Shown here piece by piece: positions 23,680-29,845 of a stretch of 29,845 nucleotides of DNA. The stretch covers positions 1 through 29,845 of the forward strand of contig JAJYGO010000416.1 in assembly GCA_021785115.1 (NCBI GenBank), read 5' to 3'. The translations under genes and the position numbers were made by a program. Under the pieces are notes generated by a model. That model was not told where the DNA came from, searched no databases, and saw only the letters and a program-made list of their open reading frames with translations. This stretch comes from Chloroflexota bacterium. GTDB taxonomy: Bacteria > Chloroflexota > Limnocylindria > Limnocylindrales > CSP1-4. Position 1 is the stretch's first letter. Every line of letters begins with the position of its first letter.

Positions 23680-23685
23680 TAGGCT
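23680..23685 (+). promoter_or_regulatory. -10 box of the leaderless S49 protease gene
   Basis: TAGGCT is followed by 7 nt and the ATG at 23693. There is no ribosome site, so the gene appears leaderless, as with the PAC2 and AI-2E genes. Confidence 0.6.
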
Positions 23686-23692
23686 CCCGCCC

Positions 23693-24553
23693 ATGCCCCG
23701 CCGCTCCGTAGCCACCGAGACGGCCTGCCCGCTCCGCGCGCGACTGGCCCGCCTGCTGCCCGGTCTCCACGTGCCGATCCCGCCCGGGCGCGTGGCCCTC
23801 ATCCGCCTCTACGGGCCCATCGCCGGCGGCGGTCGGACGGCCACGCTGGTGGAACTCGCGGCGCGCCTGCGCGACTCGCGCCGGGTCCCCGCGGTGGTGC
23901 TGGACATCGACTCACCGGGCGGTTCCGCCTCGGCCTCGGACGATCTCTTCCTCGCCTTCGAGCGCCTCGCGCGCGCCAAGCCCCTGGTCGCCGCCATCCG
24001 CGGCACCGGCGCTTCGGGCGCCTACCTCGCTGCCCTCCCCGCGCGGCGCATCCTGGCCAACCCGAACGCCATCGTCGGCTCCATCGGGGTGATCTCGGCG
24101 GGACCGCGCGTGGCCAGGCTGCTCGACCGTGCCGGGGTCAGCGTGACCGTCAGCAAGGCAGGCCGGCTCAAGGAGATGGGCGCGCCGTGGCGGGATGACT
24201 CCGACGAGGAGCTCGCCAAGGAGCAGGAGCTGGTCGACGCGATCTACGCCGCGTTCGTCGAGCGTGTCGCCACGGCCCGTCACCTGCCGGAGGAGCGGGT
24301 GCGCGAGCTCGCCACCGGCGAGGTCTGGCTGGGCCGCCGGGCCCTGGAGCTGGGGCTCGTCGACGAGATCGGCGACCTGGAGCGCGCGATCGAGGTGGCC
24401 GCCGGCATGGCCGGCGTCCCGGCCCGGGCATCGCGGGTGCGGCTGCGGCAGCCGCTGCTGGGCCGGCTCGTGGACCGCGTGGCGAGCACCACCGCCTCCG
24501 CGCTGGCGGACGAGGTCGAGGCTCGCCTGTCCGACCGGTACCGGGGCCTGTAG
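23693..24553 (+). CDS. sppA: S49 family serine peptidase (signal peptide peptidase SppA-like)
   Basis: SppA-type enzymes degrade signal peptides and membrane-protein remnants with a Ser-Lys dyad. The protein is 286 residues, the short single-domain form. VALIRLYGPI opens the fold, VLDIDSPGGSASASD gives the oxyanion-region DSPGG, and the nucleophile is Ser108 in GTGASGAYLAALPA. NAIVGSIGVI follows, and the general-base Lys160 lies in AGRLKEMGAPWRD. The canonical ASGGYY is ASGAYL here. There is no N-terminal membrane anchor or signal peptide, so it may be cytoplasmic or peripherally membrane-bound. The start is ATG 23693, supported by TAGGCT 7 nt upstream; the open frame extends to 23534 without support. 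The CAP gene follows after 5 nt. Confidence 0.92.
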   Translation: MPRRSVATETACPLRARLARLLPGLHVPIPPGRVALIRLYGPIAGGGRTATLVELAARLRDSRRVPAVVLDIDSPGGSASASDDLFLAFERLARAKPLVAAIRGTGASGAYLAALPARRILANPNAIVGSIGVISAGPRVARLLDRAGVSVTVSKAGRLKEMGAPWRDDSDEELAKEQELVDAIYAAFVERVATARHLPEERVRELATGEVWLGRRALELGLVDEIGDLERAIEVAAGMAGVPARASRVRLRQPLLGRLVDRVASTTASALADEVEARLSDRYRGL

Positions 24554-24558
24554 GCGTC

Positions 24559-25416
24559 GTGTCGGGGCGCAGCAGCGGGGGGATCGCCGGCTCCAGGGCG
24601 GTGCGTGTCGTCACCGCTGCGCTGCTGGCCGTGGCCATCGGGGTGGTGGTGGCCATCCCGCTCCCGTCGTCCCCCGTTCCTCGCGCGTCCGCGGCCGTGC
24701 TGCCGCCGGCACCCGGCAGCTGGTCGGTCCGGACCTGGAGTCCGGCGGCCGAGGACCTGCTGGCGGCACTGACCAACGACACGCGCGCCTCCGCCGGGCT
24801 CCCGCCGCTCGCGGTCGACGCGCGGCTCACCTGGCTCGCGCGCTGGCGGAGCCGGGACATGGCCGTGCGCGGCTACTTCAGCCACGAGATCCCGCCCGCC
24901 GGCACCACCGTCTTCGACGTGATGCGAAGCATCGGCATCGAAGCCAGCTGGGTGGGGGAGAACATCGGGTGGGACAGCGCGGCACCCGCGGACGCGACGT
25001 CCGTGATGGAGCGCGCCTTCCTGGGATCGAGCGCACACCTGGCCAACATCCTGGACACGCGCTACGACGCCTTCGGAGTCGGGACGTACCGCGCTGCCGG
25101 CGGCCGCGAGTACTTCACGGTGATCTTCATGGACGGCACGGCGGACGCCACGCTGCCCGCGCTCGAAGCGACCGGCCGGGTCTCCGCGCGCATGATCGCG
25201 GGCACGCACATCACGGTCCGGGCGACCATCTCGGGTGGCGCGTACCCGGACCGTGTCGGCTGGTACTTCGACGGCCGGCGCATCGGCAGCGGGCCGCGGT
25301 TCTCGTTCACGAGCTCCAGCGTCGGCGAGCACCAGGTCCGGCTGGTCGTCGTCGACGCGGCAGGCAACGTCGTGCGGCGCACGTACACCCTGCTCGTGGC
25401 TCCGCGCCCCGCATAG
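24559..25416 (+). CDS. Secreted CAP-domain (SCP/PR-1-like) protein with C-terminal Ig-like domain
   Basis: This protein of 285 residues starts at GTG 24559, only 5 nt after the protease stop, so it is probably translated from the same mRNA. A basic N-terminus and hydrophobic segment (about 15-36) form a signal peptide or anchor. The CAP domain (about 60-195) shows LTNDTRASAGLPPL, LARWRSRDMAVRGYFSHEIP, GENIGW and HLANILDTRYDAFGVG. The His of YFSHE, the Glu of GENIGW and the His of SAHLANIL are the cavity residues known in the family. The last about 85 residues form a beta-rich Ig- or PKD-like domain (YFDGRRIGSGPRFSF, VRLVVVDAAGNV). Bacterial CAP functions are mostly unknown; cell-wall or lipid association is inference. 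Confidence 0.92.
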   Translation: MSGRSSGGIAGSRAVRVVTAALLAVAIGVVVAIPLPSSPVPRASAAVLPPAPGSWSVRTWSPAAEDLLAALTNDTRASAGLPPLAVDARLTWLARWRSRDMAVRGYFSHEIPPAGTTVFDVMRSIGIEASWVGENIGWDSAAPADATSVMERAFLGSSAHLANILDTRYDAFGVGTYRAAGGREYFTVIFMDGTADATLPALEATGRVSARMIAGTHITVRATISGGAYPDRVGWYFDGRRIGSGPRFSFTSSSVGEHQVRLVVVDAAGNVVRRTYTLLVAPRPA

Positions 25417-25420
25417 GACG

Positions 25421-25445
25421 CGCTCCGGCGGACCGCGCCGGAGCG
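25421..25445 (+). terminator. Perfect 10-bp hairpin after the protease-CAP operon
   Basis: CGCTCCGGCG (25421-25430) pairs exactly with CGCCGGAGCG (25436-25445) around a 5-nt loop, 4 nt after the CAP stop codon. A second small GGCAC/GTGCC palindrome follows. There is no U-tract. The position right after a stop codon supports a role in termination or 3'-end protection. Confidence 0.6.
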
Positions 25446-25495
25446 GCAGGCACCGTGCCGCGGGCCGGGTGCCGCAGGCCGTCGCCGCGGCTCGT

Positions 25496-25524
25496 ATGAC
25501 AAGGACGCCGCAGTCGCGTACGGT
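25496..25524 (+). promoter_or_regulatory. Promoter of the GIY-YIG/GreA fusion gene
   Basis: ATGACA (25496-25501, five of six matches to TTGACA) is followed after exactly 17 nt by TACGGT (25519-25524). This is the best sigma-70-type promoter in the window. Transcription would start near 25531, leaving a leader of about 48 nt with a GAGGTGG ribosome site before ATG 25579. Confidence 0.65.
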
Positions 25525-25578
25525 GAGGGCCGTCGCGACGGCCGGGTCCGGGGCGCGGCAGCAGCACGAGGTGGCGGC

Positions 25579-26907
25579 ATGGCGGAAGCGACCAGGCGCA
25601 CGGCGGGGGCCGTGGAACTCGTCCGGAACGTGGGGCTCATGGCCGACGGACCGGTCCGCTGGGGGATGCCGGCCCGCAGCAACCGTCCGGGCATCTACCT
25701 GGTCGAGATCCCCGCGCCCCTCCCCCGCGCGCCGGTCGACGTGTCGCCGGTGGGCACCTGGATCGACCGCGTCCCCGCCATGCTCCTCGACGGTCACCGT
25801 CCCACCGGCAAGGAGCTGACCCAGCGGCTGGCCTCGTTCTGGCTCCCCGACCAGGTGGTGCTCTACGTCGGGGCCACCACCGGGCCCCTCGGCCGGCGCA
25901 TCGACGAGCTCGTCCGGACGCCGCTGGGCGACCCGGCGCCGCACCCGGACGGCCGCTGGCTGAAGACGCTGCGCGGCCTGGACCAGGCGCGTGTCTGGTG
26001 GGCCGAGACCGACGCGCCGGAGGAGTACCAGGATGCCCTCCTGGCCGCGTTCTCACAGGCCGTCGATCCCGCCGTCGTCAGCGCGCTCCACGACCCGACG
26101 GTGGTGGTGCCGTTCGCGAACATGGCGGCGCCGGGCGCCCTCCCGAAGGAACACGGGATCACCACCGACCTGCTGGACGCGTCGCCGGAGGCGCCGACCG
26201 CGACCCGTCGGGTGACCTCGCTGCCGCCCGGTGACGCGGTCTCCAGCGACCTCGGGATGGCGCCCCGGGGCCGGGCGAGCGGAGGAACCAGCCGGTCCTC
26301 TTCCGCGACGGGACGGAGCGGGGGCACGGGCGGCGCGACCCGCACCAGTGCAGGCCGGACCCGGGCGCCTGCCGCGTCGAGTCGCGCTCCGCGGGCCACC
26401 GGTGGATCCCGGGGCCGCCAGGCCGCAGCAGCGGCGCCGGCGCGCACGCCAGCCCCCGTCCACGTCACTCCCGAGGGCCTCGCCCGCCTCCGCGCGGAGC
26501 TGGACGAGCTGGTCCGGGTGCGGCGCCCGGAGATCATCGCGCGCGTCCGGGCGGCCCGCGAGCTGGGCGACCTCAGCGAGAACGCGGACTACGAGGCCGC
26601 GCGCAAGGAGCAGTCGTTCGCCGAGGGACGCATCAGCCAGCTCGAGTCGATGATCCGCCACGCCCAGATCATCGAGGCGCCCGCGGCCGCCGACGAGATC
26701 GCGCTGGGCTCGACCGTGGTGGTCGAGTCGTCCGACGGCGAGGAGATCTACACCATCGTGGGGTCGAGCGAGGCGCGCCCCGCCGAGGGCCGCATCTCGA
26801 ACACCTCGCCGCTCGGCCTCGCCCTGATGGGCCACCGGGCGGGCGACGACGTGGTGGTGCGCGCGCCGATGGGCGACCGCCACTACCGCATCCTGGAACT
26901 GCGGTGA
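25579..26907 (+). CDS. Fusion of a GIY-YIG-like domain and transcription elongation factor GreA
   Basis: A single 442-residue frame. The C-terminal part (about 295-442) is a GreA/GreB protein. A coiled-coil hairpin carries GDLSENADYEAARKEQSFAE, keeping Asp331 and Glu334, which match the catalytic D41/E44 of GreA. An FKBP-like domain then holds IVGSSEARPAEGRISNTSPLG. This part should rescue backtracked RNA polymerase by stimulating transcript cleavage. The N-terminal part (about 35-200) resembles a GIY-YIG domain: GIY at 38-40, YVG at 96-98, Arg106/107, Glu148/149 and Asn181. The GIY-to-YVG gap is unusually long, about 55 residues. A basic Ser/Gly/Ala/Arg linker of about 90 residues joins them. 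ATG 25579 has GAGGTGG upstream. An amidohydrolase gene follows after 25 nt. Nuclease activity is unproven. Confidence 0.85.
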   Translation: MAEATRRTAGAVELVRNVGLMADGPVRWGMPARSNRPGIYLVEIPAPLPRAPVDVSPVGTWIDRVPAMLLDGHRPTGKELTQRLASFWLPDQVVLYVGATTGPLGRRIDELVRTPLGDPAPHPDGRWLKTLRGLDQARVWWAETDAPEEYQDALLAAFSQAVDPAVVSALHDPTVVVPFANMAAPGALPKEHGITTDLLDASPEAPTATRRVTSLPPGDAVSSDLGMAPRGRASGGTSRSSSATGRSGGTGGATRTSAGRTRAPAASSRAPRATGGSRGRQAAAAAPARTPAPVHVTPEGLARLRAELDELVRVRRPEIIARVRAARELGDLSENADYEAARKEQSFAEGRISQLESMIRHAQIIEAPAAADEIALGSTVVVESSDGEEIYTIVGSSEARPAEGRISNTSPLGLALMGHRAGDDVVVRAPMGDRHYRILELR

Positions 26908-26932
26908 GCCCCACCGGCCCGGGAGCCGCGGC

Positions 26933-28129
26933 ATGACCCGCATCCTGCTGCGGGACGGAGCGCTCGCCGACGGGCGCTCCGCACGCTCCGAGCCCGGCAC
27001 GAGCCTGCTGATCGAGGACGGGACGATCCGCTGGATCCGCCCGAGCGACGCCGAGGAGGATCCGGGACCGCTCGACGGCCTGCGGGTGATCGACGCGAGC
27101 GGGAGCACGATCATCCCCGGGATGGTCGACGCCCACAGCCACCTGACGATGCCGGGCGGCGCGCACTGGATCGACCGACTGGCCGACCCTCCGGAAGCGC
27201 AGCTGGCGGCCGCGGAGGACAACGCGCTGCTCCTGACCGGAGCCGGCGTCCGGTGGGCGCGCGACGTGGGCGCAACGACCGCGGTCGACCCGGTCGACGG
27301 GCGGCGACGGGCACTCAGCCTCGGGGTGCGCGACCGGTGGCGGGGCCGACGTGGCTATCCGGAGATCCGTGCCGCGGGCACCTGGGTCACCCGGACCGGC
27401 ACGTTCCCTCCGGGGATCGCGGTGGATGCCCGCGACGCGGACGAGCTGCTGGCGCTGACCCTCGGGCAGCTCGACGACGGCGCCGACCTGGTCAAGCTCT
27501 ACCTCGACGGGCCCGATGCAGCGGTGCCGCCCTGGTCCGCCGCAGAGGTGCGCCGCGTGGTGGAGGCAGTCCATGCGCGCGGCGCGCGGGTTACCGCGCA
27601 TTCGTCCCGACTCGACGGCTCCCGGGTCTGCGCCGAGGCGGGCGTCGACGCCATCGAGCACGGGTTCGAGCTGAACGCCGACCTCGCCGCCGCGCTCGCC
27701 CGCCAGGGCACGTACCTGGTCTCGACGCTCGCCGTCTTCCGCTCGTGGATCTCCTTCGGGGCCACCACCCGCCTGCCGCGGTTCGCCTCGGACGAGGGGC
27801 GGCGACGGGTCCTGGAGCGACGCGAGCTAGCGATCGAGTCCGTGCGTGCCGCCCACGCTGCCGGCGTCCCCATCGCGACGGGCACCGACTTCGGCGGAGG
27901 CTCCACGCGGGCCAACCAGCTGGCGTGGGAGGTCGAGTCGCTCGTCGAGGCCGGGTTCGAGCCCTGGGAGGCGCTCGGTGCCGCCACGTGGCGTGGCGGC
28001 GAGCTGCTGGGGGTCCCGGATGCGGGCACCATCCGCGAGGGCGGGCCGGCCGACGTGGCGCTGGTGCACGGCGATCCCCTGTCAGACCCGGCCGCGCTCT
28101 GGCGGGTCTGGTGGGTCGCCTGGGCATGA
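26933..28129 (+). CDS. Metal-dependent amidohydrolase (imidazolonepropionase-related)
   Basis: A predicted metal-dependent hydrolase of the amidohydrolase superfamily, 398 residues. The beta-sandwich start (LIEDGTIRWI) and barrel entry IPGMVDAHSH carry the HxH metal pair His68/His70. The bridging Lys188 lies in DLVKLYLDG. Metal histidines follow at His223 (VTAHS) and His243 (IEHGFE), and the catalytic Asp319 lies in ATGTDFGG. GTIREGGPADVALV closes the sandwich domain. All metal and catalytic residues are present, so it should be active, probably on an amide or cyclic amide such as a dipeptide or hydantoin-like substrate. ATG 26933 has GGGAG 7 nt upstream. It lies 25 nt after the GreA fusion, so probably in its operon. 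No pathway partner is adjacent. Confidence 0.92.
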   Translation: MTRILLRDGALADGRSARSEPGTSLLIEDGTIRWIRPSDAEEDPGPLDGLRVIDASGSTIIPGMVDAHSHLTMPGGAHWIDRLADPPEAQLAAAEDNALLLTGAGVRWARDVGATTAVDPVDGRRRALSLGVRDRWRGRRGYPEIRAAGTWVTRTGTFPPGIAVDARDADELLALTLGQLDDGADLVKLYLDGPDAAVPPWSAAEVRRVVEAVHARGARVTAHSSRLDGSRVCAEAGVDAIEHGFELNADLAAALARQGTYLVSTLAVFRSWISFGATTRLPRFASDEGRRRVLERRELAIESVRAAHAAGVPIATGTDFGGGSTRANQLAWEVESLVEAGFEPWEALGAATWRGGELLGVPDAGTIREGGPADVALVHGDPLSDPAALWRVWWVAWA

Positions 28130-28221
28130 CACATCGGCGTGCGGTGGCGGTCGGCCGGGTCGCCCGCACCTGACCCCCGGTGCCCGGGCCCGCCCGGCGA
28201 GCGGATCGGTCCCATCCGTAG

Positions 28222-28227
28222 TACCGT
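28222..28227 (+). promoter_or_regulatory. -10-like TACCGT box upstream of the NlpC/P60 gene
   Basis: TACCGT fits the TANNNT pattern seen at other starts in this window, but no -35 match lies 16-18 nt upstream and it is 230 nt from the start codon. It would define the long leader. Confidence 0.3.
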
Positions 28228-28413
28228 CTGGCCCGCCCGGAAGGAACGCCGCAGCAGGAGCCACGACAACCGAAGATCGCCGCCCCCACGGCTGACCTCG
28301 TGTCGTCGTCGTCCCCCCTACCGTCCACTGCCGGCGGTCGGTTCCCACGTGGTCCGTGCCCTCCTTCCGGTGTCTGCACGCCCGGTCTGCCCGTGCGCGG
28401 CTCGTCCCACCGC

Positions 28414-28435
28414 CATCGCCCGTGACAAGGCGATG
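28414..28435 (+). other. Perfect 7-bp stem-loop 11 nt before the NlpC/P60 ribosome site
   Basis: CATCGCC (28414-28420) pairs with GGCGATG (28429-28435) around the 8-nt loop CGTGACAA. The ribosome site CGGAGGG (28447-28453) follows 11 nt later and the GTG start is at 28457. The structure is well placed to influence translation of the wall hydrolase. Confidence 0.5.
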
Positions 28436-28456
28436 TCCTGGTAGATCGGAGGGATC

Positions 28457-29485
28457 GTGCGAACGACCTCACGTCTTCGGGTCGCCCTGATGGCGACCCT
28501 CGCATCCGCCTCGTTCCTGTTCACCGCCGCCGCCTCTCCCCCATCGGCCGCGGCCGCGACGCCGACCACCACCCAGCCTGCATCGCCGGCCACCACCACG
28601 TCGACCACCGCGACAGCTCCCTCGGGCACGTCCCCCTCCGGCTCATCCCCCTCGGATTCGTCTCCCTCTGCTTCCCCCGCACCCGGCACCGCGCCCTCGT
28701 CGGGATCCACGCCCGCGGCTGGATCCACGGCCGCGTCACCCAGCGGCTCCGCCGCTTCCCAGGCGACGCCCGCGCGACCGACGAGCCCCTCCTCCCACCC
28801 CGTCACGACCACGCTCGCCGACCTGGTCATCGCCGATGCACTGCGGCACGTCGGCGCCCCGTACGTCTGGGGCAGCGCGGGTCCGTGGGCGTTCGACTGC
28901 TCCGGCCTGGTGTACCGGGTGTTCGCCGACAACGGCATCGCCTGGATGATCGATGGCTCCCACAGTGCCTACGAGCAGTACGCCATCTTCCGCGCGCGGG
29001 GGCTCGCGAGCCGGACCGGCGGGGAGCCCGGCGATCTCGTCGTCTACGGTGACGGCTCGCACATCGGGATCTACCTCGGCCACGGCCGCGTGGTGAGCGC
29101 CCTGGTGCAGGGCGTGCGGGTCACCGGCGTCTACGCCCTCACCACGCCCTTCACCGCCTTCCTGCACACGCACCTGGACACGCGCGTCGTGACGCTGGCG
29201 TCGACCTCGAGGACGGCGAAGCCAGCGACGCGAACCGGCACGTCCAAGGGATCCACGGCAACGCGGAGCACCTCGAAGCCGCGCGTGCTCCTTCGCCATC
29301 CCGCCACCGCGGCCATCCTGCGCGCGGCCCCGACCACGGCGGGCCGTCCCCTGGCCGTCCTCGCGCCCGGGACGTCGCTGCGGGTCGTCCGTTCGACCCG
29401 CGATCGTGCCGGCCGGACGTGGGACGAGGTCCGCACGCCCGGCGGCCAGGTGGGGTGGGTGGCGAACTGGCTGCTGCGGGCATAG
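28457..29485 (+). CDS. Secreted NlpC/P60 cell-wall hydrolase with C-terminal SH3 domain
   Basis: This predicted peptidoglycan endopeptidase (C40 family) has 342 residues. A signal peptide (1-35, RVALMATLASASFLFTAAAS) is followed by about 90 residues of Ser/Thr/Pro/Gly spacer that probably crosses the wall. The NlpC/P60 domain (about 124-240) has ALRHVGAPYVWGSAGPWAFD, the catalytic Cys148 in FDCSGLVYRVF, GEPGDLVVY and His202 in SHIGIYLGHG. The third catalytic position, often His in the MIHA motif, reads VVSA (Ser214). A Lys/Thr/Ser linker leads to a bacterial SH3-like domain (about 280-342, LRAAPTTAGRPLAVLAPG to GQVGWVANWLLRA) that likely binds the wall. The start is GTG 28457 with CGGAGGG 3 nt before it. 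Confidence 0.93.
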   Translation: MRTTSRLRVALMATLASASFLFTAAASPPSAAAATPTTTQPASPATTTSTTATAPSGTSPSGSSPSDSSPSASPAPGTAPSSGSTPAAGSTAASPSGSAASQATPARPTSPSSHPVTTTLADLVIADALRHVGAPYVWGSAGPWAFDCSGLVYRVFADNGIAWMIDGSHSAYEQYAIFRARGLASRTGGEPGDLVVYGDGSHIGIYLGHGRVVSALVQGVRVTGVYALTTPFTAFLHTHLDTRVVTLASTSRTAKPATRTGTSKGSTATRSTSKPRVLLRHPATAAILRAAPTTAGRPLAVLAPGTSLRVVRSTRDRAGRTWDEVRTPGGQVGWVANWLLRA

Positions 29486-29634
29486 GGCGCGCCGCTCGGC
29501 CACCGCGGACATGGGCGCCACTCGGCCCGTGACGTCCGGTCTCTCCGACCCTCGCGGGCGGCCCCCATCCGGCCGACCATGACGCGGGTTTCGCGGGCCA
29601 TCCGGGCCGCGACGCCGGAGGAGGGCGCGCATCG

Positions 29635-29845
29635 ATGGACCGCAGCAGGCTGCCGGGGTATCTCGCCGCGGGACTCGTCGGCGCCCTGGTCGTGGTGATT
29701 GCCGGTGGGGCGCTGGCAGGGGCCGGCGTGCTGAGCGTTCGCACGGGATCCGCCGGATCGTCCCCCTCCCCGGCGCTCGCATCCGGCGCGCCGGCGGGCA
29801 GTCCGTCCTCGGCGTCGCCGGGCGTGCCCGGCGCCGGCGGATCGG
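29635..29845 (+). CDS. N-terminal fragment of a membrane-anchored or secreted protein (cut by window end)
   Basis: The frame is open from ATG 29635 to the end of the window, 70 codons. A GGAGGAGG ribosome site lies about 11 nt upstream. The N-terminus MDRSRLPGYLAAGLVG leads into a hydrophobic segment (about 9-33, ending GGALAGAGV) that forms a signal anchor. A Ser/Pro/Gly/Ala-rich stretch follows, the same kind of spacer seen in the other exported proteins here. The functional domain lies beyond the window, so no family can be named. It is 149 bp downstream of the NlpC/P60 gene on the same strand. Confidence 0.65.
   Translation, partial: MDRSRLPGYLAAGLVGALVVVIAGGALAGAGVLSVRTGSAGSSPSPALASGAPAGSPSSASPGVPGAGGS

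Larger units (their letters stand above)
28130..28456 (+). other. 327-bp leader region before the NlpC/P60 gene
   Basis: No protein gene is convincing here. It holds a -10-like TACCGT (28222-28227), which would give a leader of about 220 nt, and a run with a CACG/CGTG inverted pair near 28300. A perfect hairpin lies at 28414-28435 just before the ribosome site. Such a long leader is unusual for this compact window and could be a regulatory RNA. I could not match a known riboswitch class. A second start site near 28442-28447 (TAGATC) is possible. Confidence 0.45.

Noticed and set aside
28230..28456. c-di-AMP (ydaO-type) riboswitch before the NlpC/P60 gene
   Set aside because: An ACGGCTGACCTCGT stretch loosely resembles part of the motif, but the other conserved segments (such as GGGGAACC and GGGGTGAAT) are not present.
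1..29845. Mobile elements, prophage or a defence island
   Set aside because: No transposase, integrase, toxin-antitoxin, restriction or phage-like gene and no terminal inverted repeats were seen; base composition looks even throughout. The only nuclease-like domain is in the GreA fusion.

Overview
The window is uniformly GC-rich (about 70% or more, judged by eye) and densely packed with bacterial chromosomal genes. I saw no rRNA, tRNA, CRISPR array, insertion sequence, integrase or phage gene. The gene content suggests a free-living, envelope-rich bacterium from a deep GC-rich lineage: a class II (B12-dependent) ribonucleotide reductase, a PAC2-family protein, several secreted proteins with Ala/Ser/Pro/Thr-rich linkers, and at least three genes that look leaderless, with a TANNNT box 6-7 nt before the start codon. 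An uncultivated Chloroflexota (Limnocylindria-like) or an actinobacterium fits best. That placement is inference.

Layout. 1-1.6 kb: 3' part of nrdJ on the plus strand, ending at a perfect 14-bp hairpin shared with a convergent two-gene ABC exporter operon (ATPase then permease, minus strand, 1.67-4.01 kb). 4.3-4.9 kb: a small secreted Pro/Thr-rich protein with an unfamiliar repeated motif. 5.0-8.7 kb (plus): a leaderless PAC2-family gene, a membrane-anchored parvulin-type foldase with three parvulin-like units, and an amicyanin-like copper lipoprotein. 8.8-11.7 kb (minus): a TPM-domain membrane protein with a very long coiled coil, followed by pspA, probably one envelope-stress operon. 12.0-13.0 kb: an unrecognised soluble protein. 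13.2-18.6 kb: a PAS-PAS-PAS-PAS-GAF-EAL c-di-GMP phosphodiesterase, a divergent Nramp-like transporter, and a convergent membrane GGDEF cyclase with an intact I-site. 18.9-19.7 kb: msrA coupled to a 49-residue membrane microprotein. 19.8-21.35 kb: an FGGY sugar kinase, divergent from a leaderless AI-2E family permease gene. 22.7-23.6 kb: an ECF sigma factor and a very short zinc-binding anti-sigma factor. 23.7-25.4 kb: a soluble S49 protease and a CAP-domain secreted protein. 25.6-28.1 kb: a GIY-YIG-like/GreA fusion followed by an amidohydrolase. 28.5 kb to the end: an NlpC/P60-SH3 cell-wall hydrolase and the start of another membrane-anchored protein.

Themes. Many genes concern the cell envelope and stress: PspA/TPM, the foldase, the S49 protease, CAP, NlpC/P60, MsrA and ECF sigma/anti-sigma. 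c-di-GMP turnover is represented by a complete make/break pair. The most unusual item is the single reading frame that joins a GIY-YIG-like domain with all five signature positions to a GreA domain that keeps its catalytic acidic pair. The divergent Nramp motif, the minimal anti-sigma factor and the TPM coiled-coil protein are the next most interesting.
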